DNA of 64,000 bases, from positions 1,674,001 through 1,738,000 of the forward strand of contig NZ_JBFOHP010000002.1 of NCBI RefSeq assembly GCF_040907265.1, written 5' to 3'. The stretch is from Streptomyces sclerotialus (GTDB lineage: Bacteria > Actinomycetota > Actinomycetes > Streptomycetales > Streptomycetaceae). Below, piece by piece: positions 27,880-36,804 of this stretch (position 1 is the stretch's first letter; each line of letters opens with the position of its first letter). A model generated the notes under the pieces. The model did not search any database. It was not told the origin of the DNA and saw only the letters and a list, made by a program, of their open reading frames with translations. The position numbers were made by a program, and so were the translations under genes.

Positions 27880-28872
27880 ATGATCAGAAAAGCACTCCTC
27901 GCGTCGGGCATCGCCGGCGTGTCCCTCGCGACCGTCGCCGCCACCGTCGCGTTCGCCGGCGGCACGGAACGTCCGGCCGCCGCCACCCGAACCTGGCAGA
28001 AGGTCGGGGACGGCATGACCGGCGGCGTCAGCGGCCTGGCCGTCGCCGCGGCCGGTCACGGCCGCATCGACACGGTCGTGGCACGGGACAACAAGGAACC
28101 GGGCCAGGTCCGGCTCTCGACCGTCCGTCTGTCGGCCGGCCACGCCCCCGTCGTCCGGGACCTGAAGTGGGCCGGGAGCGAGGTGCCCAAGGACCTGGAG
28201 TCGCTGGACGCCGTCCCCGGGCGGCCCGGCGAGTACACCACCCTGAGCAGCGGCGACAGCGGGAAGTTCCGCCCGACGCTGTACGGGGTGAAGGTGCACG
28301 GCGGGACCGCGACGGTCCGCTGGTCGGCCCCGCTGCCCGGCACCGAGGACTACAAGGGCGACGACACGCAGAACTACGAGGCGTTCGCCGTCCACCGCGA
28401 CCGGGCCACCGGGAAGGACGTCGCGGTCTGGGCGACCCGTGGCAGCAACGGCACCGCCTCCCAGGTGCGCACCGCCGTACTGCACCCCGCCGCGTCCACC
28501 CCGGGGACGGTCTTCTCGCACGTCACCGACCCGGTCGCGTTCCGCGCGCCGTGGCCGGCGCAGGACGAGGTGCGGCACATCAGCGACCTGAAGATCGCGC
28601 CGGACGGCACCGTGGTGCTGTCCGCGGCCCAGGACCCGAACAAAAATTCCGGTCCGTTCAGCTCCGCGGTGTACGAAGCGGGCCGGCTCACGGTCGACAA
28701 GGGACGTCCCGCGCTGAAGCTGGCCAAGCCGGACGAGGTACGCCGCTACACCACGGCGGACAACCGCAAGATCGAGGCGGTCGCCCTGCTCCCCGACGGC
28801 GACCACGCCCTGTGGGGCACGGACGACGAGGACTTCGGCGGCTCGGTACTGCGGGACCGCGTCGACGACTGA
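27880..28872 (+). CDS. Secreted protein of unknown function
   Basis: A 330-aa protein with a clear signal peptide (about 1-32: MIRKALLASGIAGVSL, a hydrophobic core, then a probable AFA-GG cleavage site). The mature part is rich in short beta-strand-like segments with D/G turns (KIAPDGTVVLSAAQ, RKIEAVALLPDGDHALWGTDDEDFGGS), suggesting a beta-propeller-like fold. I do not recognise a named family. The start could also be the GTG one codon earlier. It is divergent from guaB1; the 286-bp region between them shows no other feature I can support. Confidence 0.75.
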   Translation: MIRKALLASGIAGVSLATVAATVAFAGGTERPAAATRTWQKVGDGMTGGVSGLAVAAAGHGRIDTVVARDNKEPGQVRLSTVRLSAGHAPVVRDLKWAGSEVPKDLESLDAVPGRPGEYTTLSSGDSGKFRPTLYGVKVHGGTATVRWSAPLPGTEDYKGDDTQNYEAFAVHRDRATGKDVAVWATRGSNGTASQVRTAVLHPAASTPGTVFSHVTDPVAFRAPWPAQDEVRHISDLKIAPDGTVVLSAAQDPNKNSGPFSSAVYEAGRLTVDKGRPALKLAKPDEVRRYTTADNRKIEAVALLPDGDHALWGTDDEDFGGSVLRDRVDD

Positions 28873-28937
28873 CCCGTTCCGGACGCCGGTCCCGTGGCGT
28901 AACGCAGCCGAAACGCGGCCTCGGCAGAATCCCCGCC

Positions 28938-29387
28938 ATGAAGATCGAACAGGTGGCCTGGGACGACCCGGATGCCGCCGTACTGCGGGCCGGGCAGCGG
29001 AGCGAGATCGCCGAGCTCTACGGGACCCCGGACAGCGAGCCCGGGGTCCCGCCCTCGGCGGCGGACAGCACGGCGTTCTTCGTCGCGTACGAGGACGACG
29101 GCATACCGGTGGGCTGCGGCGGGCTGCGCGACCTCGGCGACGGGACCGGCGAGGTCAAGCGAATGTACGTACTGCCGGACCGGCGCGGCTCGGGCGCCGC
29201 CACTGAGCTGCTGCGGGCCCTCGAGGACTGGGCGCGCGCCCGTGGCTGGACCCGGCTCCGGCTGGAGACCGGCGACCGGCAGCACGCCGCGGTGCGCTTC
29301 TACACCCGCTCGGGCTACGCCCGCATCCCGAATTTCGGGGCGTACACGGGCGTGGCGTCGTCGTGGTGCTTCGAGCGCGTGCTGTAG
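28938..29387 (+). CDS. GNAT-family N-acetyltransferase
   Basis: A 149-aa protein with the GNAT core: VKRMYVLPDRRGSGAATELLRALEDWAR is motif A, where R-R-x-G-x-A binds the acetyl-CoA pyrophosphate, and AVRFYTRSGYARI is motif B. Before it, FFVAYEDDGIPVGCGGLRDL forms the usual beta-strands. The acceptor is unknown. It lies 65 bp after the secreted-protein gene and may be co-transcribed with it. It is convergent with the barstar gene (11 bp between stops). Confidence 0.9.
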   Translation: MKIEQVAWDDPDAAVLRAGQRSEIAELYGTPDSEPGVPPSAADSTAFFVAYEDDGIPVGCGGLRDLGDGTGEVKRMYVLPDRRGSGAATELLRALEDWARARGWTRLRLETGDRQHAAVRFYTRSGYARIPNFGAYTGVASSWCFERVL

Positions 29388-29398
29388 ACGGGGGCTTC

Positions 29399-29917
29399 TT
29401 ACCGGCGGGCCGGCGCCGTGCCGCCGGCGTCTCGGGTCAGCAGGACGGCCAGCCCGGTGTCGGTGTCCCGCCAGCGGGCCACCGCGTCCGCGAGCACCGA
29501 CTCCGCCGCGTGCCACTCCTCCGGCTCGGCGGCGGCGTACCCCTGCCACGCCCGTACGACCAGCAGCCGGCCACCGTGCTCCGCCGGCCACCACGACAGG
29601 TCGCCGAGACAGTCGGCGAGCGCGTCCCAGTTGCGGCCGAACCACGGCGGCAGGCGCAGCGCCTCCGAGGCGCGGGCCATGAACTCCGCCTTGTCCGCGA
29701 CCCCTTCGAGGTCGAGCACCGTGCTCTGCCAGCCCGCGGCCAGTGCGGCGTCCAGCGCGTCCTGCACGGGCCGGCCCGCCGGCCAGGACAGCACGCCCGG
29801 CAGCGTCCGCCCGTCGAGCACGGCGGCCAGCGGCCGGGGGACACCGTCCGTCTCTGTGGGGGCGCCGCTACGCGGGCCGGCACTCGCCTGGCCGGGTACT
29901 CCGGGGGTATCGGACAT
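29399..29917 (-). CDS. Barstar-family protein (orphan ribonuclease inhibitor)
   Basis: A 172-aa protein with a barstar domain at about 45-165. The hallmark is LPPWFGRNWDALADCLGDLSWWP, which supplies the acidic RNase-binding helix and loop in barstar, preceded by DLEGVADKAEFMARASEAL. Barstar inhibits barnase-type RNases. No barnase-like gene is visible within several kb, so this is an orphan immunity protein or inhibits an RNase encoded elsewhere. The N-terminal ~40 residues are low-complexity. The start is an ATG. Confidence 0.88.
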   Translation of the reverse strand: MSDTPGVPGQASAGPRSGAPTETDGVPRPLAAVLDGRTLPGVLSWPAGRPVQDALDAALAAGWQSTVLDLEGVADKAEFMARASEALRLPPWFGRNWDALADCLGDLSWWPAEHGGRLLVVRAWQGYAAAEPEEWHAAESVLADAVARWRDTDTGLAVLLTRDAGGTAPARR

Positions 29918-30021
29918 GCCGCGATGCTGTCACAGCCCCGGCCGGCCCGCCGGGCGAACGCCCGCCGTACGGATCACGCCGTACGGCGGACGAGGGCCGC
30001 GGCAGGTGCCGGGAGCGGTGC

Positions 30022-31035
30022 TCAGGAACCGTCCGGGTCCGCCCGGTCCAGGGCCGGGCGCGGGCCGGGTCCGGTCTCCAGGAGGAGGTGGTCGGCGGCG
30101 GCGGTGTCCGTCACCAGGCTCGTGACCAGGCCGGACTTCAGGACCGCGCCGATCGCCGCGGCCTTGCGGTGGCCGCCCGCGATGGCGACCACCTCGGGGA
30201 TGCGGCGCAGCCGGTCGGCCTCGACCGTGATGCAGCGCTCCCCCAGGTCGCGGCCGATGCGCCGGCCCTCGGCGTCGAAGAGGTGTGCCGACATCTCCGC
30301 GGCGGCGCCGAGCGAGGCGTAGTGCTCGCGCTCGTCCTCCGAGAGCATGTCGTACACCGTCGAGATGCCGGGCGCCCAGGAACCGATGGACACGCAGGCC
30401 ACGGTGACCTTGTCGAAGTAATCGAACGCCCGGGCGATACCCGTCTGGCCGCGCAGCGCAGCCGCCGTGGCCGAATCCGGCAGCAGCATCGGCGCGTAAA
30501 TGGGGTGCGCCTCGCCTCCGGAGACGTCGGCGGCGCGGCGTACCGCCTCGACCGAACCGCTGTCGGCGGTGCCCGCGTCGTACACGCCGGTCAGCTGGAC
30601 CACCGTGCACGGCGGCAGCCGGTGCAGCGCCGAGGCCATGTGGATCGTCGAGCGGCCCCATGCGATGCCGAGCACGTCCCCCTCGGTGACCAGCTCACCG
30701 AGCAGGTCGGCGGCGACGTCGCCGAGGTTCTCCGGATCGGGCGCGTCGTCGGAGTCGGCGGCCGACTCCACGACCACGGCGTGCCGCAGGCCGTACCGGG
30801 CCCGCAGCGCGTCCGAACGCTCGGCGTCCAGCTCGGCCGGCACCCGGATCTCGATCCGTACGAGGTCACGCTCCAGTGCCGTCTCCAGCACCCGCGCGAC
30901 CTTGAAGCGGCTGACGCCGAACTCCTCAGCGATCTGGATCTTGGACTTGCCCTCGAGATAGAACCGGCGGGCCATGGCCGCAGCCTGCACCAGCTCGGCG
31001 GGGCCCATCCCGGTATGTGGGCGGCTGGCAACCAC
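30022..31035 (-). CDS. SorC-type sugar-binding transcriptional regulator
   Basis: About 337 aa. The N-terminal helix-turn-helix is ARRFYLEGKSKIQIAEEFGVSRFKVARVLETAL; the large C-terminal SorC sugar-phosphate-binding domain runs from about 75 to the end (GIAWGRSTIHMASAL, VACVSIGSWAPGISTV). I favour the GTG at 31035 because GGGGAG lies 6 nt before it. An ATG at 31077 has its purine-rich stretch with no spacer, and an ATG at 31008 lacks one. It is upstream of rpe in genome order but reads away from the same strand block. Target genes are unknown. Confidence 0.86.
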   Translation of the reverse strand: MVASRPHTGMGPAELVQAAAMARRFYLEGKSKIQIAEEFGVSRFKVARVLETALERDLVRIEIRVPAELDAERSDALRARYGLRHAVVVESAADSDDAPDPENLGDVAADLLGELVTEGDVLGIAWGRSTIHMASALHRLPPCTVVQLTGVYDAGTADSGSVEAVRRAADVSGGEAHPIYAPMLLPDSATAAALRGQTGIARAFDYFDKVTVACVSIGSWAPGISTVYDMLSEDEREHYASLGAAAEMSAHLFDAEGRRIGRDLGERCITVEADRLRRIPEVVAIAGGHRKAAAIGAVLKSGLVTSLVTDTAAADHLLLETGPGPRPALDRADPDGS

Positions 31036-31215
31036 GAAAATCTCCCCTACTGCGCACCTGATCGACTCTGCGCTCATCCTTCCAGAAACCCGGGGCCGCC
31101 GTGGACCGTGACCGCTCGGCCCGCGATGAACGCTGCATGGCCACGAGGTCAACCCCCGCCGCCGTGCGACCGCCGCCCCGGATGTGGGCCGCGCCGTGCG
31201 CGCGGCCCGGCCGCG

Positions 31216-31899
31216 TCAGTGCGCGCAGCCCCAGCCGACCGCCGCGGTCGCGGCGTCGGCCTTGTCCCGCAGCTCACGGACGGCCTTCGCCGGGTCCTCG
31301 GCGCCGTACACCGCCGAACCCGCGACGAAGACGTCGGCGCCCGCCTCGGCGCAGCGCTCGATCGTCTTGTCGGACACCCCGCCGTCGACCTGGAGCCACA
31401 GCTCCAGACCGTGCTTGGCGATCAGCGCACGGGTGCGGCGGATCTTCGGAAGCATGATGTCGAGGAACGCCTGCCCGCCGAAGCCCGGTTCAACCGTCAT
31501 GATCAGCAGCATGTCGAGCTCGGGGAGCAGGTCCTCGTACGGCTCGATGGGCGTGGCGGGCTTGAGCGCCATCGAGGCCCGCGCCCCCTTGGCCCGGATC
31601 TCCCGCGCGAGGCGGACCGGCGCGGCGGCGGCCTCGGCGTGGAAGGTGACGGAGCCGGCCCCCGCCTCGACGTACTGCGGCGCCCAGCGGTCCGGGTCCT
31701 CGATCATCAGGTGGCAGTCGAGGGGGGTGTCGGTCGCCTTCCGCAGCGACTCCACGACGGGGACGCCGAGCGTCAGATTGGGCACGAAATGGTTGTCCAT
31801 GACGTCGACATGGAGCCAGTCCGCGCCCTCGACGGCCTTCGCCTCCTCGGCGAGCCGGGCGAAGTCGGCGGACAGAATGCTGGGGTTGATCAAGGCCAT
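31216..31899 (-). CDS. rpe: Ribulose-phosphate 3-epimerase
   Basis: A 227-aa TIM barrel interconverting ribulose-5-P and xylulose-5-P in the pentose phosphate pathway. It shows [16 protein letters not shown] at the N-terminus, [18 protein letters not shown] with the metal-binding His and Asp, [23 protein letters not shown] and [12 protein letters not shown]. All expected metal and catalytic residues are present. On the same strand as rsmB, but separated from it by a degraded peptidase gene. Confidence 0.97.
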   Translation of the reverse strand: MALINPSILSADFARLAEEAKAVEGADWLHVDVMDNHFVPNLTLGVPVVESLRKATDTPLDCHLMIEDPDRWAPQYVEAGAGSVTFHAEAAAAPVRLAREIRAKGARASMALKPATPIEPYEDLLPELDMLLIMTVEPGFGGQAFLDIMLPKIRRTRALIAKHGLELWLQVDGGVSDKTIERCAEAGADVFVAGSAVYGAEDPAKAVRELRDKADAATAAVGWGCAH

Positions 31900-31941
31900 G
31901 CCACCTAGTATGTCGCGCCCGCGCCCACAACCATAAGCGGG

Positions 31942-32845
31942 TCAAGGACGCGGGCCGCCACGGCCCTCCGCGGCACGCTTCCGCTCGGCGGCGCGGCGGT
32001 ACACGGCGGCCGGCAGCCGCTCCCGGTGCCCGGCTTCGGCGGCCGGCGCGACGCCCGTCCAGGCCATCGCGACGGCGCCGTCCAGGACCGCGCGGTCGGC
32101 CCCCTCGGAGGTGCCGGCGGCGGCGAACTCGTCCGTGTGCTGCCGGGCGCCGCCGGTGTCGTAGCCGATCATCGGGTGGATCGTGGGCAGCAGGTGCGAG
32201 ACGTTGCCCGTGTCGGTGGAGCCGGCGCGCTCCGGCGCGCGCCCGACGGTACGGCCCAGCGCTTCGGCGGCGCCCGCGTACAGCTCGGCGGCGGTGGTGT
32301 CCTGCACAGGTCGGCGAAGTCGTGCCCGTGCGGCTCCGCGCGGAGTTCGGTGCCGGTGGCCAGGCGCCCGCCTCGAAGCGGGCGCGCACCCGTTCCTGGA
32401 GCGCTCGCAGCGACTCCATCGTGGGCGAGCGCGCCTCGTACCGGGCCGAGGTCCTGGCCGGGATGACGTTGGCGGCCTGGCCGCCGTCGGTGACGATGCC
32501 GTGCACGACGCTCTCCGGGGGCAGCTGCTGGCGGGGCAGGCCGAGCGCGGTCCGGGCGACGGTGAGCGCGTCCAGGGCGTTGCGGCCCTCCCAGGGCGCG
32601 GCCGAGGCGTGTGCGGGGCGGCCGGTGCAGGTGATGTTCCAGGAGCCGAGGGCGAGCGAGCCGTTGCCGACGGCGTCGGCGTCGGCGTCGTTCGCGTGCA
32701 CCATCATCGCGACGGCGACTTCGTCGAAGAGGCCGTGCTCGATCATGTCGACCTTGCCGCCGCCGTCCTCCTCCGCCGCCGTCCTCCTCCGCCGGGGTGC
32801 CGAGCAGCTTGACGGTGATGCCGACAACTGCTCGCTGCGGCCGCC
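31942..32845 (-). pseudogene. Degraded M20-family metallopeptidase (amidohydrolase) gene
   Basis: Fragments of an M20/AbgB-like amidohydrolase are spread over all frames of the minus strand. In order: GITVKLLGTPAEEDGGG; KVDMIEHGLFDEVAVAMMVH through FEAGA; LATGTELRAEPHGHDFADL; and QDTTAAELYAGAAEALGR through LPTIHPMIGYDTGG. At least three frame breaks separate them. One is a 16-bp tandem duplication (32759-32790); the other two fit 1-nt losses near 32345 and 32305. The first ~120 residues, including the first metal ligands, are missing: homology begins about 20 bp after the rsmB stop. No functional product is expected. Sequencing error could explain a frame break but not the missing 5' end. Confidence 0.85.
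32759..32790. repeat. Perfect 16-bp tandem duplication that breaks the M20 frame
   Basis: GCCGCCGTCCTCCTCC occurs at 32759-32774 and again at 32775-32790. Removing one copy restores the reading LLGTPAEEDGGGKVDMIEHG on the minus strand, so the duplication itself causes the +1 shift. Confidence 0.95.
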
Positions 32846-32848
32846 GCC

Positions 32849-34276
32849 TCACGCCGTGCGGCGCAGCACCGCCAGGTACATCGCGTCCGTGCCGTGCAGG
32901 TGCGGCCAGAGCTGGACGTCCGGCCCGTCCCCGAGGGCGGGGACGCCGGGCATCAGCGGCCGGGCGTCCACCAGCTCGGCGGCCACCGCCTCCCGCTCCT
33001 TCAGCACGTCGTCCACGACCGCCCGGGTCTCGGCCAGGTGCGGCGAGCAGGTCGCGTACCCGACGACCCCGCCGACCCGTACGGCCTTCAGCGCCTGCCG
33101 CAGCAGCTCCCGCTGGAGCGGCGCGAAGCCGTCCAGGTCCTCGGGCCGCCGCCGCCAGCGGGCCTCCGGACGGCGCCGCAGCGCGCCCAGGCCCGTGCAG
33201 GGCACGTCCACCAGTACCCGGTCGAAGGAACCGGGCCGCCAGACCGGACGCGTACCGTCCGCCGCGACCACCTCGTACGGCCCGGGATTGCCCGCCAGCG
33301 CACGCGCGACCAGCCGCGCCCGGTGCGGCTGCTTCTCCGCGGCGAGCAGCGAGGCACCGCGCTCCGCCGCCAGCGCCCCCAGCAGCGCCGCCTTGCCGCC
33401 GGGTCCCGCACAGGCATCCAGCCAGCGCTCGTCGGCCCCGTCCACCGGCGCGTTGGCCAGGGCGACGGCCACCAGCTGACTGCCCTCGTCCTGCACGCCC
33501 GCACGGCCTTCCCGTACCGCGTCCAGCGCGCCCGGCTCGCCGCCCTCGCTGAGCCGTACCGCGTACGGCGACCAGCGCCCCGGCAGCCCGTTCTCCTCGC
33601 CGACCGCGGCGAGCAGCTCCTCGGGGGTGGACCGGCCGGGCCGGGCGACCAGGGTCACCTCGGGCCGCTCGTTGTCCGCCTCCAGCAGGTCCTCGATACC
33701 GGCCCGGCCACCCCCCAGCGAGTCCCACAGCGCGGAGACGACCCAGCGCGGATGGGAGTGCACCACACCCAGGTGGTCTTCCGGGTCCTCGTCGTACGGC
33801 GGCGCGACCCGGTCCAGCCAGCCGTCCAGATCATCCGCCGCGATCTTCCGCAGCACCGCGTTGACGAACTTGGCCCGCCCGTCGCCCAGCACCACCCGCG
33901 CCAGCTCCACACTGGCGCTGACCGCGGCATGCGTAGGGATGCGCGTACCGAGCAGCTGGTGCGCGCCCAGACTCAGCACGTCCAGCACCGGCGGGTCGAC
34001 CTCCCGCAGCGGCCGGTCCACACACGCCGCGATGATCGCGTCGTACGTCCCCTGCCGGCGCAGCGTCCCGTAGACCAGCTCCGTCGCCAGCGCCGCGTCA
34101 CGCCCGTCGAAGTCGCCGCCCTCGCGCGCCTTGCGCAGCAGCGGCGGCAGGACGAGGTTCGCGTACGCGTCCCGCTCGTCGACCGCGCGCAGGGCCTCGA
34201 ACGCGAGGATGCGTACGGGGTCCTTCTTCGGCCTCCGGTAGGGCTTGCCGGTACGACGACGAGGCTGGTCGCTCAC
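32849..34276 (-). CDS. rsmB: 16S rRNA (cytosine-967-C5) methyltransferase
   Basis: A 475-aa protein with the two RsmB parts: an N-terminal NusB-like RNA-binding domain (about 20-155: ILAFEALRAVDERDAYANLVLPPLL) and a C-terminal SAM-dependent methyltransferase. The SAM motif is LDACAGPGGKAALLGALA. The two catalytic cysteines are in VDVPCTGLGALRRRPEARWRR and YATCSPHLAETRAVV. The start is GTG. It precedes the M20 relic and rpe on the same strand; the expected downstream neighbour fmt is separated by an NTF2-like gene. Confidence 0.96.
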   Translation of the reverse strand: MSDQPRRRTGKPYRRPKKDPVRILAFEALRAVDERDAYANLVLPPLLRKAREGGDFDGRDAALATELVYGTLRRQGTYDAIIAACVDRPLREVDPPVLDVLSLGAHQLLGTRIPTHAAVSASVELARVVLGDGRAKFVNAVLRKIAADDLDGWLDRVAPPYDEDPEDHLGVVHSHPRWVVSALWDSLGGGRAGIEDLLEADNERPEVTLVARPGRSTPEELLAAVGEENGLPGRWSPYAVRLSEGGEPGALDAVREGRAGVQDEGSQLVAVALANAPVDGADERWLDACAGPGGKAALLGALAAERGASLLAAEKQPHRARLVARALAGNPGPYEVVAADGTRPVWRPGSFDRVLVDVPCTGLGALRRRPEARWRRRPEDLDGFAPLQRELLRQALKAVRVGGVVGYATCSPHLAETRAVVDDVLKEREAVAAELVDARPLMPGVPALGDGPDVQLWPHLHGTDAMYLAVLRRTA

Positions 34277-34319
34277 GAGTAAGGTGCTCCGCTGCTGACG
34301 AGAATGAATCCCGTCCAGC

Positions 34320-34760
34320 CTACCGTCGCAGCAGGTCGCCCCAGCCGCCCTGGATCATGGTCTGGAACGCCCACGCCCCGCCCCGCTTCACCAGCACGTC
34401 CGCGTACCGCACCGCCTGCCGCCGCCCGCCCACGGTGAACACCGCGTCCGTGAACACCACGACGAGCGACGCGCTCAGGAAGTGCGGCGTCCGCTTCGAC
34501 TCGAACGACACCTCGTCATCCCCGCCCATCACCTCCTCCATCGTCCGGATGAACTCCGCCCGGCTCCACTGCCCGGTCCAGCCGTCACCCGCGGAGTCGT
34601 CGGTGACGAGGTTGAGCGGGAAGACGGCCATGTCCGCCATCCTTTCGACGTCCACCTCCGCACTCAGCGCGTCGTACCGCGCGAACCACGCGTCCACCTC
34701 CCGACGGTCCCGCTCGGTCGGTACGTACCCAGCAGCCTCGGGCACCACGAACTCAGCCAT
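34320..34760 (-). CDS. NTF2-like (SnoaL-type) domain protein
   Basis: A 146-aa protein with a single NTF2-like alpha+beta barrel: an N-terminal helix (ERDRREVDAWFARYDALS), then VFPLNLVTDDSAGDGWTGQWSRAEFIRTM, and beta-strands ending in YADVLVKRGGAWAFQTMIQ. Such proteins bind small ligands or act as enzymes; nothing here fixes a function. The ATG at 34760 has GGGGAG upstream. It is inserted between rsmB and fmt. Its upstream region carries two AT-rich operator-like repeats, suggesting separate regulation and possibly later arrival. Confidence 0.78.
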   Translation of the reverse strand: MAEFVVPEAAGYVPTERDRREVDAWFARYDALSAEVDVERMADMAVFPLNLVTDDSAGDGWTGQWSRAEFIRTMEEVMGGDDEVSFESKRTPHFLSASLVVVFTDAVFTVGGRRQAVRYADVLVKRGGAWAFQTMIQGGWGDLLRR

Positions 34761-34777
34761 GCCGACTCCCCCTCTAA

Positions 34778-34843
34778 TCAAACTTGACTAATTGCTCGGC
34801 AAGGTCATACCCGGCGCTCCACTCGTCAAACTTGATTAATTGC
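34778..34843. promoter_or_regulatory. Two near-identical 18-bp operator-like repeats, TCAAACTTGA(C/T)TAATTGC
   Basis: Copies at 34778-34795 and 34826-34843 match at 17 of 18 positions and start 48 bp apart. Each contains the palindrome TCAA-AC-TTGA. They fill the 99-bp gap between the NTF2-like gene start and the fmt stop and are strikingly AT-rich for this genome. The form resembles MarR-type operators. The regulator is not evident in the window. Confidence 0.6.
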
Positions 34844-34859
34844 CCTCCGCGGGCACTCC

Positions 34860-35792
34860 TCAGCCGTCCAGCCGCTCCCCGGCCTCGATCCGCACACCGC
34901 GCGCCCAGTCCGCGGCGGCCATCGGCTTCTTGCCCTGCGGCTGCACCCACTGCAGCTGCACCGCGTGGCTGCCGGTACCCACGAAGACGGCCTTCTTCGT
35001 GGCCGCGATCTCACCGGGCCCCAGGTCCGTACGGTCGGGCACCAGCGCCACCGACATCACCTTCAGCCGCTCCCCCCGGAACAGCGTCCACGCGCCCGGC
35101 GCGGGGGCACAGCCACGGACCACCCGGTCCACCCGCAGCGCCGGCGCCGACCAGTCGATCTTCGCGTCCTCGACCTCGATCTTCGGCGCGAGCGTGACGC
35201 CCTCGGCAGGCTGCGGCACCGCCTTCAGCGAGCCGTCCTCGATGCCGTCCATCGTGGCGGCGAGCAGCCCGGCACCGGCGAACGCGAGCCGGGTCAGCAG
35301 ATCACCGCTGGTGTCCGTGGCCCGGACCTCCTCCGTCAGCACGCCGTAGACGGGACCGGAGTCCAGCCCCTCCTCGATCCGGAACGTCGAAGCACCCGTC
35401 ACCTCGTCGCCCGCCAGCACCGCGTGCTGCACCGGCGCCGCGCCGCGCCACGCGGGCAACAGCGAGAAGTGCAGGTTCACCCACCCGTGCGCGGGAATCT
35501 CCAGCGCGGCCTTCGGGAGCAGCGCGCCGTACGCGACGACCGGGCAGCAGTCGGGCGCGATCTCACGCAGCCGGGCCAGGAAGTCCTCGTCCCGCGGCCG
35601 GGCGGGCTTGAGCACCTCGATGCCGGCCTCTTCCGCGCGCTGCGCGACCGGACTGGCGACGAGCCTGCGGCCGCGCCCGGCCGGGGCGTCCGGCCTGGTC
35701 AAAACGGCCACCACCTCGTGCCGATCGGACGCGATCAGGGCGTCCAGTGCGGGCAGGGCGACCTCGGGGGTACCGGCGAAGACGAGCCTCAT
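34860..35792 (-). CDS. fmt: Methionyl-tRNA formyltransferase
   Basis: A 310-aa enzyme that formylates initiator Met-tRNA using 10-formyl-THF. Motifs: [20 protein letters not shown] at the start, [13 protein letters not shown], and the formyl-transfer core [28 protein letters not shown], with conserved Asn and His. [18 protein letters not shown] contains the catalytic-region Asp. The ATG at 35792 has GAGGTAG upstream; longer readings add a low-complexity 91-residue head and are rejected. Confidence 0.97.
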   Translation of the reverse strand: MRLVFAGTPEVALPALDALIASDRHEVVAVLTRPDAPAGRGRRLVASPVAQRAEEAGIEVLKPARPRDEDFLARLREIAPDCCPVVAYGALLPKAALEIPAHGWVNLHFSLLPAWRGAAPVQHAVLAGDEVTGASTFRIEEGLDSGPVYGVLTEEVRATDTSGDLLTRLAFAGAGLLAATMDGIEDGSLKAVPQPAEGVTLAPKIEVEDAKIDWSAPALRVDRVVRGCAPAPGAWTLFRGERLKVMSVALVPDRTDLGPGEIAATKKAVFVGTGSHAVQLQWVQPQGKKPMAAADWARGVRIEAGERLDG

Positions 35793-35932
35793 GGGTGGCG
35801 TGCTACCTCTCAGCGCTGCGGAAAGACACACCAGTCTATGGGGCGTCAGAACCGGGGGCGTACGGGTCATCGCGCGCCCCAGCTGAAAGCTCGTACGCCC
35901 CCATACCGTGACCCCACCCGGCGCTGCCGCGT

Positions 35933-35952
35933 TGGTCAAGCGACATTGACCA
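35933..35952. promoter_or_regulatory. TGGTCAA-N6-TTGACCA inverted repeat
   Basis: A perfect 7-bp inverted repeat with a 6-nt spacer, 65 bp upstream of the small HTH-like gene. The right arm contains a TTGACC that could double as a -35 element. It is a candidate operator, possibly for autoregulation by that gene's product. Confidence 0.45.
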
Positions 35953-36017
35953 CACCGGACCGCCAGCCGGTCCACGCATTCACTTTCCGCATCAACGCCG
36001 GTTCGAGAGGCTTGTTC

Positions 36018-36545
36018 ATGGCCGACCACGCAACCCACGACGCCCAGGCACGCGCCAGTCTCCATCTACTGGTGCGGGACATCGAGCGGGTCCGCCGGCA
36101 GGTGGACGCACTGCGTACGCTGACCGCCCAACTCGGCAACGTCTACCGTCCCCGGCGCACCGGCCCGTCCACGGGTTTCGTCGTGTACGGGCGCGCTCCG
36201 GCACCCACGGTGCGCCTCGCCCAGGAGCTGCGGGACAGCGTCGAGACGCTCGTCACGGCCGCGGTCGACTTCGACCGCTCGCTCGGTTTCTCGTGGGATG
36301 CGGTGGGCTCGGCACTCGGCGTCACCAAACAGGCCGTCCACCGCCGCTACGGCGCCCGCCGCGCCACCGCCCAGCCCCCGGCCGACGCCCAGGAACCTCC
36401 CCGCGCCACCGAAGCCGCCCCCCGCCCGGTCTCCGTGGCCCCGGCCCTGCCCCCCACCCCCTCGGTCCCCGCGGCCCGCACGATGCCGGCCCAGTCCGCC
36501 GCCCAGGACCGCCCCAACGCCTTCCCGGGCCCCCGCAACGGCTGA
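36018..36545 (+). CDS. Small HTH-like protein with proline-rich tail
   Basis: A 175-aa protein. The middle (about 60-115: [49 protein letters not shown]) looks like a helix-turn-helix. It is preceded by an amphipathic helix ([28 protein letters not shown]) and followed by about 55 residues rich in Pro and Ala. GAGAGG precedes the ATG. Similar short proteins occur in Streptomyces at this position, but I know no function. The 260 bp after its stop (36546-36804) hold no gene or clear structure. Confidence 0.7.
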   Translation: MADHATHDAQARASLHLLVRDIERVRRQVDALRTLTAQLGNVYRPRRTGPSTGFVVYGRAPAPTVRLAQELRDSVETLVTAAVDFDRSLGFSWDAVGSALGVTKQAVHRRYGARRATAQPPADAQEPPRATEAAPRPVSVAPALPPTPSVPAARTMPAQSAAQDRPNAFPGPRNG

Positions 36546-36804
36546 TCACGGACACCCGTACGCACGCCGACGCACTACGGGCGGACAGCAGGCCACTTCA
36601 GCCACCCCGACGCACCGAATCTCACTTCCCCCACGGGAGGGGGCGGGCCGGAGCGGGTGGGGGTTCGGACGTCAAGCGAAGCAGTCCGACCCCCCACCCG
36701 CGGAGGGCCGCCACCGCACCCGGTACGGACCCAGCCCGTCCGGCGCTTGAGGACACCGTCACCGGGGCGCACCCGACGCAACAGAACCGCCGGCCGCGCA
36801 GGGC

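Noticed and set aside
29438..29883. Second frame in the barstar gene as a toxin partner
   Set aside because: The translation is Arg/Pro-rich shadow sequence without RNase motifs.
31490..32827. A 445-residue protein starting with M20-like sequence
   Set aside because: Only its first part is peptidase-like; after the frame break it becomes an out-of-frame reading that continues into rpe.
34965..36017. Long N-terminal extension of the HTH-like protein across fmt
   Set aside because: It is antisense to fmt; the ATG at 36018 has a good ribosome-binding site.
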